DNA of 39,834 nucleotides from Oscillospiraceae bacterium (GCA_017502285.1 JAFVVH010000008.1:1-39834); one strand, 5' to 3'. Numbered from the stretch's first letter, positions 23,603-31,444 are shown. Numbers and translations are program-made. The notes: a model not told the origin generated them from the sequence alone.

Positions 23603-23833
23603 TTACAACACCCGCATCTCCACGCCCAATGCCGCCGCCACCTCCCGGCTGGATTCTTCCAACCAGACTGTGACCACCCTTTTGAAGCAGTCCGGACAAA
23701 TTTGCCTGTCCTCCCACATATAACCCATTTCGCCCGGGTACAGCTCACCGCCGCACCGCATACACAGGCCCACGTCTCTCCCGTCCTGTTGGTCCGTCAG
23801 AGCCGGGTGCAGTCCCGGTGTTCCCCGCAACAT
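23603..23833 (-). CDS. Small zinc-ribbon phage protein
   Basis: This 76-residue protein carries two cysteine pairs, CMRCGGELYPGE and CPDCFKRV, separated by a short aromatic stretch (YMWEDRQI), which is a zinc-ribbon pattern. A helical part (VTVWLEESSREVAAALGVEM) ends the chain. It is the first sizeable gene of the minus-strand phage operon, 12 bases before the helical protein. A role as an early regulator or anti-repressor is possible, but nothing shows it. Confidence 0.65.
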   Translation of the reverse strand: MLRGTPGLHPALTDQQDGRDVGLCMRCGGELYPGEMGYMWEDRQICPDCFKRVVTVWLEESSREVAAALGVEMRVL

Positions 23834-23878
23834 AGCCTCACTTCCTCTCTCATCCCCTTTTATGGGACCGTTTTTCTG

Positions 23879-23974
23879 TTATCTTTTTCTTGCCAGTTTT
23901 GTTGCTCCAGAGTTCCTCTTCTTTTTGTTGACTTTGGCATTCACCCATGCTACAATGGTAACGGAGTTCATCAT
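23879..23974 (-). CDS. Possible 31-residue basic peptide
   Basis: An open frame (MMNSVTIVAWVNAKVNKKKR and eleven more residues, ending LARKR) lies on the minus strand between the operators and the zinc-ribbon gene, inside the leader of the phage operon. The ribosome site is poor (AACGAGAA) and the frame is antisense to the repressor promoter. Its hydrophobic-then-basic composition could be chance. Confidence 0.25.
   Translation of the reverse strand: MMNSVTIVAWVNAKVNKKKRNSGATKLARKR
23928..23956 (+). promoter_or_regulatory. Promoter of the Xre repressor-ImmA unit
   Basis: TTGACT (23928-23933) and TACAAT (23951-23956) are spaced by 17 bp. The transcript would have a leader of about 140 bases that crosses the operator-like repeats. 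Confidence 0.75.
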
Positions 23975-23987
23975 TTCTCGTTCATAT

Positions 23988-24067
23988 GATTACGTATTTC
24001 ATCTTTTGCATCATACTACCACAGCCCAACCGTAATCGTCAACCCCGTTTTGATTACTTTCGTAATC
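23988..24067. promoter_or_regulatory. Operator-like GATTAC/GTAATC repeats
   Basis: Half-sites occur at 23988-23994 (GATTACG), 24031-24037 (CGTAATC) and as a full inverted repeat at 24052-24067 (GATTAC-TTTC-GTAATC). They surround the predicted minus-strand promoter and precede the repressor gene, which is where a Xre-family repressor would bind. Confidence 0.65.
24013..24042 (-). promoter_or_regulatory. Predicted lytic-type promoter of the phage operon
   Basis: On the minus strand TTGACG (24042-24037) and TAGTAT (24018-24013) are 18 bp apart. The operator half-site 24031-24037 touches the -35 and the inverted repeat lies just upstream, so repressor bound there would block it. Confidence 0.5.
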
Positions 24068-24102
24068 TTCGTCTGTCTGCACAAAAACTGGAGGTTCGTT
24101 TT

Positions 24103-24438
24103 ATGTTTTCTGACCGCTTTGAATCACTGTGCCGGGAAAAGGGTGTCCGTCCGGGTAAGGCCTGTCAGGAGATGGGTGTTAGCCGTTCCCTTGCCGCAAA
24201 ATGGAAATCCACCGGAACGGAAAAGCCCAGCGCCGATGTTCTGGAGAAAATGTCTGCCTATTTTGGCATGAGCATTGATGAAATTCTGGGCAAGGAATCT
24301 GCCGCTCCTGTCACCTTCGACGACTTTACCTATGCCATGCACAACGAAACCCGAGACCTTCCCCCGGAAAAAAAGCAGATGCTGCTGGATATGGCCCGCT
24401 TTTTCAAGGAAGAGCTGCAAAAGGAGAAAGGACAGTAA
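24103..24438 (+). CDS. Xre-family phage-type repressor
   Basis: The 111-residue protein has an N-terminal Cro/CI-type helix-turn-helix: RFESLCREKGVRPGKACQEM, then GVSRSLAAKWKSTG, then LEKMSAYFGMSIDEILG by about residue 65. A short helical C-terminal region follows. The ATG is chosen for GGAGG seven bases upstream; longer upstream frames lack one. It is followed two bases after its stop by an ImmA/IrrE protease gene, the same pair as ImmR-ImmA of ICEBs1, in which the protease cuts the repressor after DNA damage. It should repress the divergent phage operon. Confidence 0.9.
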   Translation: MFSDRFESLCREKGVRPGKACQEMGVSRSLAAKWKSTGTEKPSADVLEKMSAYFGMSIDEILGKESAAPVTFDDFTYAMHNETRDLPPEKKQMLLDMARFFKEELQKEKGQ

Positions 24439-24440
24439 GC

Positions 24441-24869
24441 ATGGAGAAAATTCTGACCCTTTATGATGAACTGAACCGCGCCGGGGTCAGGTTCTACCAC
24501 TGGGATTTGGATGACGGTCAGGCCTGCACTGTGGAAATGAACGGACAGTACGGAGTGTTCATGGATTTTGGCAATATCCGCACTGCCGCGGAGGAACTGG
24601 TAGCGGTCGCTCACGAGGGCGGTCACGTATCCACCGGCTCTACCCACAAGGTGAGTAGCCCCTACGACCTTGTTGCAAAGCATGAATACAAGGCCGACAA
24701 GTGGGCGGTGCAGAAACTCATCTCTGCCGACGCGCTGGATGCGGCGGTAGCGGATGGCCACACGGACATCTATTCCTTGGCCGAGCACTTTAACGTCACG
24801 GTTCCTTTCATGAAAAAAGCCGTGTGTCTGCATACACACGGCAATCTTGCATCGGACCTGTATTTCTAA
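24441..24869 (+). CDS. ImmA/IrrE family metallopeptidase
   Basis: This 142-residue protein has the zinc protease motif HEGGH (58-62) and a downstream glutamate in HEYKADKWA (Glu82) as the likely third ligand, both hallmarks of the ImmA/IrrE (COG2856) family. Relatives cleave Xre-type repressors and so start induction of mobile elements. It lies two bases after the repressor gene, clearly co-translated. The protein is compact and ends with a helical region after FNVTVPFMKKAVC. The expected target is the neighbouring repressor (inference from ImmR/ImmA). Confidence 0.9.
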   Translation: MEKILTLYDELNRAGVRFYHWDLDDGQACTVEMNGQYGVFMDFGNIRTAAEELVAVAHEGGHVSTGSTHKVSSPYDLVAKHEYKADKWAVQKLISADALDAAVADGHTDIYSLAEHFNVTVPFMKKAVCLHTHGNLASDLYF

Positions 24870-24874
24870 ATAAA

Positions 24875-24908
24875 AAACGCGGGATGGAGCAAGCTCCATC
24901 CCGCGTTT
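24875..24908. terminator. Bidirectional terminator, right border of the phage cassette
   Basis: AAACGCGGGATGGAGC and its complement around AA form a 14-16 bp stem. TTTCTT follows on the right and TTTTTTA on the minus strand. It ends both immA (plus) and the GNAT gene (minus). Confidence 0.88.
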
Positions 24909-24910
24909 CT

Positions 24911-25747
24911 TCAATCAAAGGCCAGTCCCAAATAGGGGACTGTTTTTTTATTCCATTTAGGTTGCTGTGTCAGCCACTTAAGCATGGCGAAATCCCATCT
25001 TTCCCCCTGCACATAGGGTCCACGCACCCAATACCGTCTGGCCGGGAGCTCCTTTGCAATGGCACTCAGTGCAGCTTCCCGCTCCTGTGGGGGTGTGAGC
25101 AGTTCCTTGATGAACGCTTCCTCCCCCGCCAGCTCCACACAGGCACAGCCCTGCTCTCCTACCCGGTACAGTCCTCCCCCGGACAGGGCGCACACACCCG
25201 CCTGATATTCCAGCGCTTGCGGGGCATAGGCAACATGGTCCGTATGGTCCAGCAGCTGTTCACGCAGTATATGATACTGTTGTGCGTCCACCTGCTCCAG
25301 CTGAGTGGGCAGCACCTCCAACCGGGGTTGGTATTGCTCCTGCTGCAAGGCAAAGCACTCTTCAAACCCATTGCGCCCAAAAAAGACATGCAAGTCCTCA
25401 CGGGCAGGGACTGTGCTGACACAGGCAAAGCCCCGTTCCTTCAGCCAGTGGTCGGCAAAGGCCAGCAGCTGTCCGGCCAGTCCCCTGCCTCGGCAATCGG
25501 GGTGGGTGGCCACAGCATAGAGATAGGCGCAGGACCACTCTGTTCCATCCGCAAACACCACCGGCATGTCAAACCACGCGGTCATGGCCAGCACTATGCC
25601 TGCCTCCTCCAGCACCAACACCCGCTCCGGGGCATAGTAGCGGGTGAAAAAGTGGTCGATATAGGCATCTTCATCCCCAAAGGCCAGCTTCCACAGCTCC
25701 TTGAGCCGGGGTACATCTGTCCATTCAGAGGCTCTTAATTCAGCCAT
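24911..25747 (-). CDS. GNAT family N-acetyltransferase
   Basis: The 278-residue protein has an N-terminal GNAT domain with the acetyl-CoA-binding motif HPDCRGRGLAGQLL (from residue 82). FFGRNGFEECFALQQ is the usual closing strand of the fold. The second half (about 160-278) looks like the additional domain of Eis-type double-domain acetyltransferases. The ATG before AELRASEWTD follows AGGAGGAG. The substrate is unknown. It lies downstream of the PspC gene on the same strand but behind a terminator. Confidence 0.86.
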   Translation of the reverse strand: MAELRASEWTDVPRLKELWKLAFGDEDAYIDHFFTRYYAPERVLVLEEAGIVLAMTAWFDMPVVFADGTEWSCAYLYAVATHPDCRGRGLAGQLLAFADHWLKERGFACVSTVPAREDLHVFFGRNGFEECFALQQEQYQPRLEVLPTQLEQVDAQQYHILREQLLDHTDHVAYAPQALEYQAGVCALSGGGLYRVGEQGCACVELAGEEAFIKELLTPPQEREAALSAIAKELPARRYWVRGPYVQGERWDFAMLKWLTQQPKWNKKTVPYLGLAFD

Positions 25748-25760
25748 AGCTCCTCCTGTA

Positions 25761-25790
25761 AAAACTGCCTCCGCCAAAGCGGAGGCAGTT
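25761..25790 (-). terminator. Terminator after the PspC gene
   Basis: AACTGCCTCCGC and its complement (25763-25774 with 25779-25790) form a 12-bp stem. On the minus strand TTTTT follows. Confidence 0.85.
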
Positions 25791-25796
25791 TTGCTG

Positions 25797-25994
25797 TTAT
25801 AGAATGGTGCTCTTTTTCGGCATGATGAGGGCACAGATCAGATACCCCCAGAAGCCAAGGCTTCCGGCAAAGGCCAGAATGACCCAGCCTACACGCACCA
25901 GTGTGGGGTCGACCTCAAAATATTCTGCCACACCGCCGCACACACCAAACAGCTTGGCATCCGGCCCCTCTGTTCTGTAAAGTCTTTTCTTCAT
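25797..25994 (-). CDS. PspC domain protein
   Basis: This 65-residue protein is little more than a PspC domain: KRLYRTEGPDAKLFGVCGGV, then AEYFEVDPTLVRVGWVILAF and a second hydrophobic part ending ALIMPKK. PspC proteins are membrane-bound and take part in the envelope-stress phage-shock response in other bacteria. The ATG follows AAAGGATG. It is downstream of the DEAD-box gene with 47 bases between, which contain a TATAAT and the palindrome GACAATTGTC. Confidence 0.9.
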   Translation of the reverse strand: MKKRLYRTEGPDAKLFGVCGGVAEYFEVDPTLVRVGWVILAFAGSLGFWGYLICALIMPKKSTIL

Positions 25995-26024
25995 TGTCTG
26001 CACATCCTTTCTGTTCTCTTGTAT

Positions 26025-26041
26025 ATTATATGACAATTGTC
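26025..26041 (-). promoter_or_regulatory. TATAAT with adjacent palindrome before the PspC gene
   Basis: On the minus strand a perfect TATAAT (26030-26025) lies next to the 10-bp palindrome GACAATTGTC (26032-26041), where the promoter spacer would be. No good -35 is seen, so the palindrome may be a regulator site. Confidence 0.35.
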
Positions 26042-27223
26042 TTATTTCTTTTCCTCCACCGGCACAAGCTGTCCATCCGCGCCAAAGCAGACTCGCTTGA
26101 TATCGTTCCCGGTGTTTTTGCGAATGTCGTCCAGTCGGATCCCCTCGGTAATGGTGGCTACCAGCGTATAAGCCACACCATGACGCTTCGCCCGTCCGGT
26201 ACGGCCAACCCGGTGGATATAGTACTCGTTCTCATCGGGCACATCGTAGTTGAACACCACGTCCACATCATCAATGTCAAGGCCGCGGGCTGCCACATCG
26301 GTGGCTACCAGCACCCGCATTAGGCCCTGCCGGAACTTGTTCAGCGTCTTTTCCCGCACCCGTTGCTGGATATCTCCGTGGATGGCTTCGCAGGTAATGC
26401 CCCGCATGCGCAGCAGTCCCACCAGCCGGTCGGTCATATTCTTGGTGTTGCAGAAGGCAATGGCATGATCATAGCCCCCCAATTCCAGCAGCCGGGCCAC
26501 GGTGTCCGCCTTTTCATTGCGGTCCACATCCAGACGGTACTGGGCAATGTCGGGCTTGTTCTGCTCGTCTGCCCGGACGGTGATCTCCACCGGGTCGCGC
26601 TGGTACACCCAGGAGATGTCCATGACCTCTCGGGAGATGGTGGCGGAAAACATGCCCAGATTCTTTCTGCTCTTGATTTGATCCAGGATCCGGGTCACAT
26701 CCCTGACAAAGCCCATGTCCAGCATTCGGTCGGCCTCGTCCAACACCACGGTGAGCACCTTGTCTACCCGAACCGTGCGCCGCTTCATGTGATCCATAAG
26801 GCGGCCGGGGGTGGCCACCACGATCTGTGGCCGCTTTTTCAGCTGTGTGATCTGCTTGTCAATGGGCTGGCCTCCGTAGAGACAAACGGTACGCACCCCT
26901 TCTTTAAAAGCGCACAGATCCCGCAGTTCCTCCTGAATTTGAATGGCCAGTTCCCGGGTCGGGGCCAGCACCAATGCCTGCACCTCGTCCACTGCCGGGT
27001 CAATGTGCTCCACCATGGGGATACCGAAGGCAAAGGTCTTTCCGGTACCGGTGGGTGCCTTGGCGATCACATCCTTCCACTCCATGAAATAAGGAATGGC
27101 ACCCGCTTGAACGGGAGTGGCCTGCACATAGCCTTTCTTGTCGATTGCGCGCATGACCTCGGCAGACAGGCCAAGCTGGTCATAGCGCACGATGTCGTTT
27201 ACGATCTCGCCGTTGATTTCCAT
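26042..27223 (-). CDS. DEAD-box RNA helicase
   Basis: The 393-residue protein is a core DEAD-box ATP-dependent RNA helicase. Motif I is APTGTGKT, then PTREL (Ia), TPGR (Ib), LDEADRMLDMGF (II), SAT (III), DVAARGLD (V) and HRVGRTGR (VI). It lacks the long C-terminal RNA-binding tail of CshA/DbpA types, so it resembles RhlE-like minimal helicases used in RNA decay and ribosome assembly. I start it at the ATG with AGGAGG eight bases upstream, not at the far upstream ATG of the open frame. Confidence 0.95.
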   Translation of the reverse strand: MEINGEIVNDIVRYDQLGLSAEVMRAIDKKGYVQATPVQAGAIPYFMEWKDVIAKAPTGTGKTFAFGIPMVEHIDPAVDEVQALVLAPTRELAIQIQEELRDLCAFKEGVRTVCLYGGQPIDKQITQLKKRPQIVVATPGRLMDHMKRRTVRVDKVLTVVLDEADRMLDMGFVRDVTRILDQIKSRKNLGMFSATISREVMDISWVYQRDPVEITVRADEQNKPDIAQYRLDVDRNEKADTVARLLELGGYDHAIAFCNTKNMTDRLVGLLRMRGITCEAIHGDIQQRVREKTLNKFRQGLMRVLVATDVAARGLDIDDVDVVFNYDVPDENEYYIHRVGRTGRAKRHGVAYTLVATITEGIRLDDIRKNTGNDIKRVCFGADGQLVPVEEKK

Positions 27224-27337
27224 TTGCGTTCCTCCTATGTGTCCGATCCAAGGCCAACCACACTCAGACACACAGTCCGAAACGCCTTTTTCCGGCGCGG
27301 CCTCAAATCCCGTGAGTTCAAACACCCACTTTGTCAC

Positions 27338-27366
27338 ATTGTAGCATACCTTGTCCTACTTTGCAA
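27338..27366 (-). promoter_or_regulatory. Promoter of the DEAD-box helicase gene
   Basis: On the minus strand TTGCAA (27366-27361) and TACAAT (27343-27338) are 17 bp apart. The leader is about 110 bases long, as is common for cold-regulated helicase genes, though no cold-shock motif is shown. Confidence 0.65.
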
Positions 27367-27405
27367 TCACCACAGGGCCGTTCCCTTTCCCTACGGTTTC
27401 CGACC

Positions 27406-27432
27406 TTGTTTTTCCATATTTTGGAATATAAT
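27406..27432 (+). promoter_or_regulatory. Candidate spoIIE promoter
   Basis: A perfect TATAAT (27427-27432) has only a weak TTGTTT 15 bp upstream, which would fit an activated promoter. spoIIE is Spo0A-activated in B. subtilis; TTTGTCACA at about 27330 is a loose match to a 0A box. Activation is inference. Confidence 0.4.
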
Positions 27433-27483
27433 ACTTCCAATTCCGGGGGGCTGCTCCTCCGGATATACAAAGGAGGTACCTTC

Positions 27484-29820
27484 ATGGCGACCAATGAAAC
27501 TCTGCGAAGCCGGCTGGCCCGTGTTCAGGCACAGGCTGTCCGGTCCGGACGGGTAATTCTGGGAACGAGTCTGGTATCGCAGGCCGTTCAGTCCGTCAGT
27601 TATTTTATGCTTTGCGCCGTTCTTGCCGGAGGTGAGATTTTCGATGGCTGCGCTCCGTTTGCCCTGGCCCTTGTAGGAAGCGCAGGCTCCGGTCTCAATG
27701 CCGCGGCGGCCCTTTTTGGTGCCTGCTTTGGCTACCTCACTCTGCTGGGGCTGGTAAACGGTCTGCGCTATGTGTCCGCTACCATACTTACCTTTTCCCT
27801 GGCCTTTGCTTTTTATGACACCAAGCTGTACCGCACCCCATGGGCCATGCCTTTGGCCACAGCCGCCATGAACGGCTGCACGGGCTTTATCTACCTGTCC
27901 CAAAAGGGGTGGCAAAGCGAGGATATCATCTACTTCACGCTGGAGGTGGCGCTTACCGCCCTGTGTGCTTACGCCTTCCGCTGGGCACTGGTACCGGAAA
28001 AGCACAGCTCATGTGACCGCCGCCGCTGCTGCGTGCTTCTTTTGCTGGCCGCGGTGCTGGTCTCCCTGTCCGGTCTGCACCTGTTCGCCCACATCTCCGT
28101 GGGGCGGATCCTTGCCGCGGTGTTGGTCCTCTCCTGTGCTTGGCAGGGCGGGGCCGAGGCAGGTGCGGCCATCGGAGTGGGACTCGGTCTTGCAATGGAT
28201 CTGGCCGGCGGCAGTGTCCTTTATACTATGGCATTTGGCATCGCAGGCGCGACCGGCGGCTTGCTGCGCAGCAGCCGGCGTTTCTTCACCGGGCTCGTAT
28301 TCACTCTGACCGGAACTGCCGCGGTCATGTGGCTGTGGGGAAAGGGACTGCAACCCGCTATTCTGGTCGAATTACCCATCGCCTGTGTGTGCTTTTTATG
28401 CTTGCCCGCCGTCCTAGTTCGCCGGTTGGGCACACATCTGCTTCACGAACAGTCGGTTGGCACAGACGACCGCTCCGGAGAGCATATCCGCGCCAGACTG
28501 GAGCAGACAGCACAGGCTTTTCGCTCTTTGCACGAATGCATGCGTTCCTCCTTTGCCCGTCCAACCGCCCACGAGGACGACACCGCCTCTATCTTTGACC
28601 GTGCGGCAGACCGGGTGTGCCGTAAGTGTGAACTGCGAGGCACCTGCTGGGAACGGGATTACATGACCACCTTCAACGCATTGAACGATGCCTCCCAGAG
28701 CATGCTGGACCGGGGCCGTGGGGAGGCTTCTGACTTCCCAAGCTATTTTTCCAGCCGCTGCATCCACTTTCCCGCCTTTCTATCCGCAGTCAACGAGGAG
28801 CTGACCTCCCTGCTCTGCCGCCGCCAGTATGCAAACCGCATCCGTGACAGCCGGCAGGCAGTGTGCCGTCAATATGGTCAGCTGTCCGACATTCTTGCCG
28901 CTGCCGCCGCAGAACTTGGTCAGGAACTGACTCCGGACCCGGTTCGCCTGCGCAGAATGCGTCAGCACCTGGCTGTACTCGGGCTGGAGGCCGAGGTGGC
29001 TGTCTTTTACGACAGTGAGCATCACCTGCGCCTGCACATCAGCGGCCCGGCCTGCCACCAGCTGGACAAGCCGGAACAGCTGCGCAGCCTGAGCGACCTT
29101 ATGGGTATGCCCATGCGCCGGGAAGAAGAAAGCGGGCCTGACCGCCTCATTCTGGTGCAGAGCGAGCCTTTTATGGCGGTAGCCGGCATTGCCGCCCGGA
29201 AGAAGGACGGCGAAACGGTCAGCGGTGACGCAGGCACATGGTTCAAACGCCCGGACGGACGACTGTACGTTCTTCTGTGCGATGGCATGGGCAGCGGCCC
29301 GGCTGCCAACCGGGAGAGCGGTTTGGCCGTACGGCTGCTGGAGCAGTTTCTCAAGGCGGGAGTGGAAACGGAAAACGCTTTGGTCATCCTCAACTCCGCT
29401 CTTGCTCTGCGCAGTGAGGACGAGGGCGGCTTTACCACCGTAGATCTTCTGCAGCTGGACCTGTTTACCGGACAGGCCGAGATCTATAAGTTTGGCGCCG
29501 CCCCCACCTATATCAAAAAACGGGAGGGCATACAGCGAGTCACCGGCTGCTCGCTGCCGGCAGGCATGAGTACGCAAGGTCCCGTTCGCCCCGACTGCAC
29601 CCGTCTAAAGCTGGAGCCGGAGGATTGTGTGCTTATGGTCAGTGACGGCATCTGCGGCACCGATAATGATGGTTGGCTGCGCGCCAAATTGTCCGCCTTC
29701 TCCGGTAACAGCCCCAAGGATCTTGCCCGGGAACTTATCACTGACGGCCCGGAAGACGGGCCCACCGACGACCGCACCGCCCTGGTGGTCAAGGTAGTGC
29801 GACGCCCCCAAAAACCATAA
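27484..29820 (+). CDS. spoIIE: Stage II sporulation protein E (PP2C-type phosphatase)
   Basis: SpoIIE dephosphorylates SpoIIAA to release sigma-F in the forespore and helps asymmetric division. This 778-residue protein has an N-terminal membrane part of about ten helices (to about 330) and a central regulatory domain with a cysteine group CRKCELRGTCW near residue 380. A C-terminal PP2C phosphatase domain has LCDGMGSGPAANRESG near 598 and MVSDGICGTDND near 718, carrying metal-binding aspartates. The order matches SpoIIE throughout. AAGGAGGT lies before the ATG. It is a single-gene unit and, with dpaAB, shows a spore former. Confidence 0.96.
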   Translation: MATNETLRSRLARVQAQAVRSGRVILGTSLVSQAVQSVSYFMLCAVLAGGEIFDGCAPFALALVGSAGSGLNAAAALFGACFGYLTLLGLVNGLRYVSATILTFSLAFAFYDTKLYRTPWAMPLATAAMNGCTGFIYLSQKGWQSEDIIYFTLEVALTALCAYAFRWALVPEKHSSCDRRRCCVLLLLAAVLVSLSGLHLFAHISVGRILAAVLVLSCAWQGGAEAGAAIGVGLGLAMDLAGGSVLYTMAFGIAGATGGLLRSSRRFFTGLVFTLTGTAAVMWLWGKGLQPAILVELPIACVCFLCLPAVLVRRLGTHLLHEQSVGTDDRSGEHIRARLEQTAQAFRSLHECMRSSFARPTAHEDDTASIFDRAADRVCRKCELRGTCWERDYMTTFNALNDASQSMLDRGRGEASDFPSYFSSRCIHFPAFLSAVNEELTSLLCRRQYANRIRDSRQAVCRQYGQLSDILAAAAAELGQELTPDPVRLRRMRQHLAVLGLEAEVAVFYDSEHHLRLHISGPACHQLDKPEQLRSLSDLMGMPMRREEESGPDRLILVQSEPFMAVAGIAARKKDGETVSGDAGTWFKRPDGRLYVLLCDGMGSGPAANRESGLAVRLLEQFLKAGVETENALVILNSALALRSEDEGGFTTVDLLQLDLFTGQAEIYKFGAAPTYIKKREGIQRVTGCSLPAGMSTQGPVRPDCTRLKLEPEDCVLMVSDGICGTDNDGWLRAKLSAFSGNSPKDLARELITDGPEDGPTDDRTALVVKVVRRPQKP

Positions 29821-29875
29821 GTCTTTTGTTCTGTTCCCACCCAAAAACCTCTGCGCAGGATTTCTTGCATTTTTG

Positions 29876-29904
29876 TTGACTTTTCCCTTCCTTTCATGTA
29901 AAAT
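29876..29904 (+). promoter_or_regulatory. Promoter of the hydrogenase gene
   Basis: TTGACT (29876-29881) and TAAAAT (29899-29904) are spaced by 17 bp. The short leader holds a small TCGGC/GCCGA hairpin before the GGGAG ribosome site. Confidence 0.8.
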
Positions 29905-29956
29905 ACCTCAGATATGAAGGTCGGCCCATTGCCGAAGCACAAGGGAGATTTGTAAT

Positions 29957-31441
29957 ATGCATAAGTATGAAACAAAAATTCAGGAACTGAAAGTCAGCAT
30001 TCTGACCGAGGTGGCCCGAATGACCTGGGATAACTCTCTGGACAACCCCGCTCATCTTCTGGACATTCCCGAAAAAATCATTCCCGGCCCCGAAGCCAAC
30101 CTGCGCTGCTGTATTTATAAGGAGCGCGCCGTGGTCAACAGCCGGGTCAAACTGGCCATGGGCGGCGATAAGAGCAACCCCAACGTGGTGGAGGTACTGC
30201 CCATCGCCTGTGACGAGTGCCCGGTCACTGAGATGACCGTCAGCGCCTCCTGCCGCGGCTGCCTTGCCACCCGCTGCGTCCATGCCTGCCCCAAAGACGC
30301 TATCACCATCGTCAACCACCGCGCCCAGATCGACCACAAGAAGTGCGTTAACTGCGGCCGTTGCCTTACCGCCTGCCAGTACAGCGCTATTGTCAAGACT
30401 CAGCGTCCCTGTGAAAAGGGCTGCCCCGCCAACGCCATCTCCATGGGCCCTGACAAAAAGGCCTCTATCGATGTAAGCCAGTGTATTTCCTGCGGCATCT
30501 GCGTCAACCAGTGCCCCTTTGGTGCTATTCAGGACAAGTCCTGGATCACCGACACCATCCGCATGCTCCAGGGTGCCGCTCACTGGGGCTACAAGACCTA
30601 TGCCATCGTGGCTCCCTCCATCGCCGGTCAGTTTGCTCCCGCCACCTTCGGCCAGGTAGTTGCCGGCCTGAAGGAGCTGGGCTTTGACGGTGTGGCCGAA
30701 GTTGCCCTCGGCGGCGACATGGTAGCTCAGCAGGAAGGAGCGGAGCTGCTGGAAAAGGGCTTGCTGTCCACCTCCTGCTGCCCGGGCTACGTTGGTTTCA
30801 TCAAGAAGAAGCACCCGGAGCTGGAGCACCTGGTGTCCCACACCCCCTCCCCCATGGTGGTCACCGGCCTGTGGCTCAAGGAGAAGGAGCCGGATGCCAA
30901 AGTGGTCTTCATCGGCCCCTGCATTGCCAAGAAAAAGGAATTCCAGCTGGGCCGCACCCGCAACGCGGTGGACAGCGTGCTCACTTACGAGGAGCTGTGC
31001 GCCCTGTTCGACTCCCGTGACATCGAACTGACCGAGCTGCCCGAGGAGCAACTGGACGAGGCCAGCGGCCACGGCCGCAAGTTTGCTCACTCCGGCGGTG
31101 TGACCGCCGCGGTGGCACAGCTGCTGCAGGAGCAGGGCATCGGCCCCGACCAGTTCCAGCTCAAGCCCGTGGTGTGCAACGGTATTTCCGAGTGCAACAT
31201 GGCTCTGCTCAAGGCCAAGAAGGGTGTGCTGGACGGCAACTTCATCGAGGGCATGGCCTGCGAAGGCGGCTGTGTTCAGGGTGCCGGCTGTCTGGTGCGC
31301 AGCCCCAGAAACCGCATCGAAGTGGAAAACCACGCCAAACAGGCAGGCGAGCGCACCATCGGTGAGGCTGTTGCTGCCGCCAAAGGCACCGCCCCCGAAG
31401 CTGCCGAAAAAGCTGAAAAGCAGCCCGCCAAGGCAAAATAA
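29957..31441 (+). CDS. Monomeric [FeFe] hydrogenase, group B-like
   Basis: The 494-residue protein joins an N-terminal ferredoxin-like part to an H-cluster domain. The former has CDECPVTEMTVSASCRGC, CVNCGRCLTAC, CEKGCPANAI and CISCGICVNQCPFGAI. The latter has three cysteine motifs: TSCCPGYVGF (L1, with Tyr where the group A form has Trp), GPCIAKKKEF (L2) and EGMACEGGCVQGAG (L3). This set and the lack of other redox domains point to the group B enzymes of clostridia, with ferredoxin-linked proton reduction or hydrogen uptake. Its maturases are not in the window. The last 35 residues are a low-complexity Ala/Lys tail. It is transcribed alone from a strong promoter. Confidence 0.92.
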   Translation: MHKYETKIQELKVSILTEVARMTWDNSLDNPAHLLDIPEKIIPGPEANLRCCIYKERAVVNSRVKLAMGGDKSNPNVVEVLPIACDECPVTEMTVSASCRGCLATRCVHACPKDAITIVNHRAQIDHKKCVNCGRCLTACQYSAIVKTQRPCEKGCPANAISMGPDKKASIDVSQCISCGICVNQCPFGAIQDKSWITDTIRMLQGAAHWGYKTYAIVAPSIAGQFAPATFGQVVAGLKELGFDGVAEVALGGDMVAQQEGAELLEKGLLSTSCCPGYVGFIKKKHPELEHLVSHTPSPMVVTGLWLKEKEPDAKVVFIGPCIAKKKEFQLGRTRNAVDSVLTYEELCALFDSRDIELTELPEEQLDEASGHGRKFAHSGGVTAAVAQLLQEQGIGPDQFQLKPVVCNGISECNMALLKAKKGVLDGNFIEGMACEGGCVQGAGCLVRSPRNRIEVENHAKQAGERTIGEAVAAAKGTAPEAAEKAEKQPAKAK

Positions 31442-31444
31442 CAG

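Larger units (their letters stand above)
20071..24869. mobile_element. Compact phage-derived lysis and fibre cassette
   Basis: Between two strong terminators lie a Xre repressor and ImmA/IrrE protease on the plus strand and a divergent minus-strand series: zinc-ribbon protein, helical protein, sigma-region-4-like protein, 15-residue peptide, fibre protein, XkdX-like, XhlA-like, holin-like, LLH holin and endolysin. Neighbouring minus-strand genes mostly overlap or touch. Packaging, capsid, tail-tube, tape-measure, replication and integrase genes are absent. It is either a deletion remnant of a prophage or a retained lysis/fibre module under a phage-type switch. Confidence 0.75.
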
